From contig CM022671.1 of assembly GCA_012295275.1 (NCBI GenBank), forward strand, positions 22,337,822-22,395,321: 57,500 nt of DNA. Reading direction: 5' to 3'. The translations under genes and the position numbers were made by a program. Position 1 is the first letter of the stretch, and each line of letters starts with the position of its first letter. Below the pieces are notes generated by a model, which did not search any database, was not told the DNA's origin, and saw nothing but the letters and a program-made list of their open reading frames with translations. Source of the stretch: Chrysomallon squamiferum (Eukaryota > Mollusca > Gastropoda > Neomphalida > Peltospiridae). Of this stretch, positions 51,121-57,500 are shown piece by piece.

Positions 51121-51169
<49 letters not shown>
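51121..51169. repeat. (GT)n microsatellite
   Basis: About 45 bp of near-perfect GT. The AT-rich spacer to 51900 also holds AAT at about 51535-51579 and A-runs, with no gene. Confidence 0.95.
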
Positions 51170-51170
<1 letters not shown>

Positions 51171-51538
51171 TGTGTGTATATGTGTAGATCACTAGAGTTA
51201 AAAATGAAGGAAGTGAAAGAGAAGAAGAATATAAAAAAAATCACGTAAATTATGATGATGACAAATGAACAATTTCTAGTTATATTCTGAAATATTATCT
51301 GTGTGTGTATGTGTGTATGTTCAAGAGAGAGAAACACTTCGTGTTTTTTTTTTTTTTTTTTTTTAATTCGTCTTTTCATTGTGTTTATTTTAATAAATAA
51401 ATAAGTAAATAAATATATTAAACTTATAATATAAAATCATAACTAAATAAATAAATGAAATGAAATAATTATACAGTACGACCATAATCGCCATAGTAAT
51501 AAATATTCATTGACAGTCACAGTCACAGTCACATAATA

Positions 51539-51581
<43 letters not shown>

Positions 51582-51900
51582 AACAGAAATAAAAATACCA
51601 GCGCCTTCTTACTCGGATATAAAACAAATACTGATAGACCTTTAAAAAAAAAAAAGAAATAAAAAAAAGAAGAAGTAGAATGTGCAGGCGGCGTGGCATA
51701 TGAAACAGACACCTGGATTTTTAAAATTTTTCTTTATCAAATAAAAATAATGAAAAAAAAGAAAAAAAAAAAAATTCTTTTGTTCATTATGTTTACCTCT
51801 TCTACACACCTGCTTATAATGGTGGAAAACAATTATTTTTTAACTTCATTTAAAAAAAAAAGAAAAAAGAATTCATTTTTCTTTTTTCTTTTCACTTGGC

Positions 51901-52090
51901 TTCTGCACGCGCTCTCTGGAATTAACGACACGTTGTCTTCTGCCGCATGATGTGTGTCTGTTCGTACCTGTTCGCCTGGAAATGACGTCGTAATTATCAT
52001 AAAAGTTGATGGTCCTGGTATGCAAGGAAGTCTGGCGGAAGAATAGGGAGTCGGGCGTTCACAGGTAAGGTATAGGTTTAAATATCCGAT
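51901..52090. promoter_or_regulatory. short candidate regulatory island
   Basis: About 190 bp of unique sequence with TGACGTCGTAATTATCAT near 51983. Weak candidate. Confidence 0.2.
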
Positions 52091-52756
52091 CTGGTGAGGC
52101 GTGCAACTGATGAAAAGAACGGAGGAAATCTGATGTGTGCAGGAAAAGATGAGAGGGGAAAAAAAAAAAGAAGATGAAGATGAAAGATTTTAATTTATAC
52201 CACGAAGACAAGAGCTCTTCAAAAAAAAAAAAAAAAAAAAATAGGTGGAAAATACGTAAAGAATTTGACAAGATAGATCTTGAAGATAAATAGTGAAAAA
52301 AAAAAAGATAAATGAAAGAAAAATTGGTAGTAGTAGTTATTGATAGTTGCTGTATAGTTGTAGTTATTATACTAGTAATAATTGTTGAATTATAAACAGC
52401 AGTAATATTAATTACAGTAGTTTTTGTTTCTTCAGTTGTAGTGGTAATAGCAGTAGTTTAAAAAAGATACTAAACAGAGGTAATATTACTATTAGCAGCA
52501 GGTGCAGCAGCAGAAGCAGTGGTAGTAGTAGTAGTAGTAGTAAATCATTTGTATTTGGCCCACGAAGATGAAAAGAAGAAGAAAAGAAAACATAAAGACA
52601 TTTATGAACATAAATATATAACATCTAAGATGATCATACCACTTTCTTTTTATTATAATACAGTGACGAAAATATTTATTTATGTATTTATTTATTTATT
52701 TATCTGCATTATCAGAATTATAACCTTCATTAGCGTCATCGTCAGTGTTGTTGGCT

Positions 52757-52757
<1 letters not shown>
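52091..52757. other. AT-rich spacer with GTA/CAG triplets
   Basis: A-runs and degenerate GTA and GCA triplets (52326-52540). No gene. Confidence 0.65.

Positions 52758-52846
<89 letters not shown>
52758..52846. repeat. (TC)n microsatellite
   Basis: About 88 bp of perfect TC, flowing into the minisatellite. Confidence 0.96.
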
Positions 52847-52848
<2 letters not shown>

Positions 52849-52926
52849 CATCTCTCTTTCTTTGTCTCTCTCTCTATATCACACGTTAGTCTGTATTCTT
52901 CCCTCACTATTTATCTCTGTCCTCTT

Positions 52927-52962
<36 letters not shown>

Positions 52963-53230
52963 TCCCTCCCTCAATCCCTCCCTCCCAGCCTCCGCATCTC
53001 TCTTTCTTTGTCTCTCTCTCTCTATCACACGTTAGTCTGGGTTCTTCCCTCGCTATTTATCTCTGTCCTCTTTCTCTCTCTCTCTCTCCCTGTCTCTCTC
53101 TCTCCCTCCCTCCCTCCGCATCTCTCTTTCCCTTTCGTCTCTCTCTCTCTCTCTATCTCTCTATCACACGTTAGTCTGTGTTCTTCCCTCGCTATTTATC
53201 TCTGTCCTGTCTCTCTCTCTCTCTCTCACT
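52846..53230 (+). repeat. three-copy minisatellite, about 140-bp unit
   Basis: Each unit starts CCGCATCTCTCTTTC (52846, 52992, 53116), has a TC-rich part, then a conserved core beginning CACACGTTAGTCTG (52880, 53026, 53165) and ending CTATTTATCTCTGTCCT. Core-to-core spacing is 146 and 139 bp. The Leu/Ser/Pro-rich frames are artefacts. Confidence 0.93.
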
Positions 53231-53720
53231 CTCGGCACGCGACTGTTTTCACGGAGAGTTCCCACAAAAGATTTAATATCTCATTCTCTTCTAATTGTTG
53301 CACCCTCACCCACCCAGCGAGCTGTCTTGACACTTTATTTCAATGACATATGTTTTGTATGCAGTCGACGCCCGACTCGCCAGATCTCTTTTTTTCTTTT
53401 CTTTCCTCCCCCCGCATCTATTTTTTAACTATTAAAAAAAAAAAAAAAATATTTTTATTATCCACTGAATCGTGCAAGCTTTATAAACTGTTTTCTATGT
53501 GCACTGCTTAATTTTCTTTAAACGGTTTCTCCCACGCTTCGACGGGTGCCAATCCACCCTTTTCTAATTTCTTTCGCGAGATGTGCACACGAACATCCCT
53601 GGCTATGCGGCAATGTCAGCTTTCTGTAAATATATACCCAGCCCCCCTTTTTCCACTCCCGCCTTGTTTGCGCCCCCGGGGGGGGGGGGGTTATGTATTT
53701 ATTTATGCGAAAAAAAGTCG
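53231..53720. promoter_or_regulatory. candidate regulatory island with a G-run
   Basis: Unique sequence including a CCCCC-G13 run at about 53673-53690, unusual in this AT-rich region. No coding frame. Confidence 0.25.
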
Positions 53721-54880
53721 CATTCTGTAAACGGCCCCAGGGTTTGAAGTGAGAGAGAGAAAAAAAAAAAAAAAAAAAAATAATAAAAGAAATAAAAACA
53801 TTATTTAAAAAAATAAAATCACGGGGCTTAAGTTTATTTTATTTTTCTTGAACGAACGACGCGCTCTCGTGTCATGTGATACTCTGTAATTATCTTCAGA
53901 AAAAAAAAGTAACCACCCCGTTAATTGTAGATCCGTTCATCCGAAAATAACAAAGTGTGTCCAAAGAGAGATCTCTATATTTTTTTATTTATTCTTTTTT
54001 AAATATTTAAAAGGGACATAATTTTAAGAAAGAAAGAAGAGAAATAAAAAAAAAAAAAAAAAAAAAAAAGGTTAAACCTTTAAGAAAGAAGGGAGACCGA
54101 AAAACGTCTTTTAAGAAAGTTTAGTATATACATCATTCGTGATAATAAAGATTCAGATAGTTTTAAAAAAAATCATAGACCTTATATGTAATATATATAT
54201 ATATTGTAATAGAACAAGCATGTGTGCTGGTTTAAACTATATACATTTAAAAAGAAGAAACAAATTATATCAAGAGTCTTTTCGTATAGCATTATTTTGC
54301 GACGTTAATATTTAAATTTGTTAGTAGAATTTGTCTACTTTTGCTGTTACAATAATTTTTTTTTATCATTACAACAACAACCACTAACACAACTACAACT
54401 CTGTTTCTGTTGTTATTACTACTAACACAACAACGTCTACTAGTACTAGTACTATGAAGGTTACTACTGTTTGTGCTACTGCTACTACCATTACTACTGC
54501 TTCTGCTGCTGCTGCTGCTACTACTACTACTACTGTTAATAATATTAATTCTACTGTTACTACCTCTGCTACCACAACTCCTTCTTCTGTTACAACTACT
54601 GTTACTGCTACTGTTCGTAGTACCATTATTTTTGTTATTGTCATTCCTGCTGCTGCTGTTGTTGATGATGCCAGTACTGTTTGTTGTAGCTGTTAAAACA
54701 TACATTCATACATTTTTTTTTCCTTTAAACTTAACCAAATGACCTACACCGACAAACATTTTTTTTTTTTTTTTTTTTTTTAATGTTTTTATTTTTTTTT
54801 TTTTAATCTTTTACATAGTCGAGAAAATTAACGCATATTGGCTTTTCCTGTTTTTTATTTTCAAAACAACGTGTTCTCTT
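53721..54880. other. AT-rich spacer with triplet-rich stretch
   Basis: A-runs (53761-53780, 54047-54068), degenerate ACT/GCT triplets at 54370-54690, and T-runs at 54761-54781. No gene. Confidence 0.7.
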
Positions 54881-55335
54881 TTACCCAGGCAATTTCACGG
54901 CAAGGTGTGGTCATGTACAATACTTTGTACTCTTGAAGTGCCAGCCCTCGGGAAAAACATTTCACGTGGTCATCAACCAATGATGAAAACGCCAACCTCT
55001 TCCAAAGTCTTAACTTCGTGTTAACTGATTCGCTTTGTCTTAAGAATTGCGTCTTAATTTGTGCTAAGAGTGTTTATTGGTGCAAAAAGCGTGGGAACAG
55101 ATAGCATTTTGAGAAAAAAGAAGGTAAAAAAAAAAGCCAGATATGAATATTTCCCTTGTTACAACTGTAAGTGGTGATGCTTTTCGTTTCCGGGAAGAAT
55201 TTACTTTAAGGAATATGTTTACCAAAAGTGAATTGCACTGATGGCGCCACATTCGCGCACTGGCCAGGACAGTGTGGCGAGACAGAGAAAAGCGATTGGT
55301 TGCATTTTAACGAGATGCACATTAAAAATGCACCA
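54881..55335. promoter_or_regulatory. candidate regulatory island
   Basis: Unique, non-repetitive block in AT-rich surroundings with no coding frame. Confidence 0.27.
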
Positions 55336-55344
55336 GATTAACAT

Positions 55345-55350
55345 TTTCGT

Positions 55351-55385
<35 letters not shown>

Positions 55386-55479
55386 TAAATATAATAACAA
55401 AATGTTATGAATAATAACAACAGGAATAATAGTAACAACAATAATATTATAATAATTAATAATAGTAATAGTAGTAGTC

Positions 55480-55551
<72 letters not shown>

Positions 55552-55565
55552 ATAATAATAATACC
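55345..55565. repeat. AAT / AGT compound array
   Basis: AAT at 55353-55381 and AGT at about 55470-55549 with AAT at the end. The poly-Thr frame is an artefact. Confidence 0.94.
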
Positions 55566-55913
55566 TAAGTAAATACGTATATCTACAACAATTTTCAAGA
55601 CCACGTTAGTTTTGGCTTAAGGAATCGATGTCTAAGGAAAAAAAGTTTTGTGGACCAGAGTTTCCAACAATGAACAATAGCATTTCTGAGAAAGGATAAT
55701 AAGATACACATCTTTTCATTTAACTAGATAAACTATCGAAAGCTAAAACACGGCGTCAAGATTTATTTGAATGAATTTTGTCACGAAGAATTATGAATTA
55801 TGATTGTTTAAAGATAAGCGGTAAACTTATTAATACAAAATATATAAATAAATAAATAAATAATAATAATAAAATAATAATAAATTATAATAATAAATAA
55901 ATAAATAAATAAG

Positions 55914-55944
<31 letters not shown>

Positions 55945-56514
55945 GTAATAAAAAATAAAAATTAAAACTGTACGTTTATATATTCACATAAATAGACATA
56001 CACGTGCTCATACATAATTATGTATATATACAAATGCACACACACACACACACACACACACATACATAAAGACACACATTAACAAAAATAAATAATTTAA
56101 AAATTTATAAAATTTTAATAATCCATTTACATGTTGTTTTTTTAAATTTTCTTTTACATTTCAGGAATATTTTTCTCTTTGTCAGGAACCATTTCTGACA
56201 ATTCAGATCATACTGCTGATTACGGTATGATCTGAAAGGTGAACTATTCATGTGTGTTACATTTTCTTCCTTTAAATCCGATCTTCATAACTACAGAACA
56301 TTGTTTCGAGTACCACGAAGATAAGCCCCTTGTGACAAAAGAAATTAAATATTTAACAGTATCTGTAAGAATGAGATGTTGAAGAAGTAAATCTTTTTTC
56401 AGTGTTTTGGGGTTTCACTTTTAAATTTTTGTATTTTCCTTCGTGTTATTTAGTTTTTTATTTTAGCGACTGAGAATAATCTTACTGAGGTATTTCATAA
56501 AATAAGAGTATGTG
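55566..56514. other. AT-rich spacer with AAAT and CA arrays
   Basis: AAAT-type runs at 55848-55940, (CA)n at 56037-56062 and a perfect 12-bp stem hairpin at 56202-56236. No gene. Confidence 0.65.
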
Positions 56515-56656
56515 AATAAATAAATAAGTAAGTATATAAGTAAGTAAGTAAGTAATTAAGTAAATATATAAATAAATAAATAAATAAATAAACAACAAAT
56601 AAATAAATAAAAGTACAGACACACGTACATACACACGTACATACATACATACATAC

Positions 56657-56687
<31 letters not shown>

Positions 56688-56752
56688 CATACATACATAC
56701 ATACATACATACATACATACATACATACTTACATACATACATACATACATGG
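56515..56752. repeat. (AAAT)/(AAGT) and (CATA)n arrays
   Basis: AAGT and AAAT tetramers (56515-56611), then about 125 bp of CATA (56626-56750) with a few CTTA variants. Confidence 0.95.
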
Positions 56753-57500
56753 ATTTTCGAATTATTTCAGTAAAAGATATGAAAATGTTCTAAAATGTTT
56801 TCAAAGGATATATTATTTTTTCCGAATTTTTTGGAAATCTTTTTTTTTTTTTTTTTTTAAATATTACTTTTTTTTTTGCAGCCTTTGAAAAAGGATAACT
56901 TCTAAATAGTGTTTGAAACAGTTTTAAATAGATTTTTGAAATGTATTTTTTCCTAGAAGTGTATTTCCATTAAATGTTACAATATTTTATAGATTTTGTA
57001 GAAAGGATACTGTCGAAATAGTTTTTGAAATAGTTTTAAATAGATTTAGAAATGTACTGTTTTCCTCTAAAAATGTATTTTTAAACATGTCTGAACGCTT
57101 TTGTATATAGTTTTAAATGCATGTAAATAAATGTCTTTAAAAAATGATAGCAAAATAATTAATATATAGACAAAGGGCCAAAGCATACTGTAATAAACAT
57201 TACTATGGTCAGCTTTAAGCTCGAATCCGTAGAAATAAATTAGAAAATGATAATAATAATAATAAAAAAAACATTCCCGTGTCTTCGTTTTTAATTCTTA
57301 AATACATACATACACATACAAACACACATACATATGTATATAATATATCTATATATTCACTCAAAAAAGACTCACTTATCACTGAATTTGTCTTTCAATA
57401 AAAATGTCTACTGCGAAAAATTGCGCAAGATGAAGAAATAATGAAACTAATCTTATTTAGCAAGTGAAATGCATACAAAAATAATAGCAGTTTGAGTTTA
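56753..57500. other. AT-rich right edge
   Basis: Low-GC DNA in which variants of 'TTTTAAATAGATTT..GAAATGTA' recur twice (about 56922-56945 and 57031-57056), a small tandem-like duplication of about 110 bp. No gene is seen. Confidence 0.5.

Overview
This is an animal nuclear locus. One complete protein-coding gene, a T-box transcription factor of the Tbx2/3 subfamily (vertebrate TBX2/TBX3, insect optomotor-blind/bifid), lies on the + strand with coding exons at 25969-26303, 31003-31270, 33780-33926, 34909-34982 and 35278-36202. The joined reading frame is 1749 bases (582 residues plus stop). Every intron is GT-AG and every phase agrees across the junctions. The AT-rich composition, very dense long perfect microsatellites ((GA/TC)n, (TATG/CATA)n, (ATT/AAT)n, (ATTT)n, (CTA)n) and a Ser/Pro-rich rather than Ala-rich C-terminus suggest an invertebrate, most likely a lophotrochozoan such as a mollusc. 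The species cannot be fixed from the sequence.

Layout: 1-25.85 kb is upstream non-coding DNA. Blocks of ordinary-complexity, CpG-containing sequence of 200-1000 bp alternate with AT-rich, microsatellite-filled spacers. This 'island and spacer' texture is what flanking cis-regulatory DNA of a developmental regulator looks like, but no comparison could be run, so the islands are candidates only. A TATA box at 25854-25860, with CCAAT boxes on both strands about 90-115 bp further upstream, marks the promoter. The gene occupies about 25.89-37.24 kb. 37.24-57.5 kb is again non-coding in appearance, with more islands and spacers.

Mobile or repeat-derived items beyond microsatellites are: a hAT-like transposon terminus (7464-7498), three tRNA-like (SINE-type) fragments (about 8862, 14203 and 49557), a nearly perfect inverted-repeat pair flanking about 1.4 kb of unique sequence (arms 43944-44166 and 45547-45794), and a three-copy minisatellite of about 140 bp (52846-53230).

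The points most worth following are: the inverted-repeat unit at 43.9-45.8 kb; two Tbx2/3 splice acceptors built directly onto (ATT)n microsatellites; the island pattern around the gene; the absence of long GA/TC arrays from about 20.1 to 43.9 kb although such arrays are common on both sides; and the apparent lack of the C-terminal motif seen in vertebrate TBX2/3. No second protein-coding gene could be supported, and almost all other open frames are translations of microsatellites.
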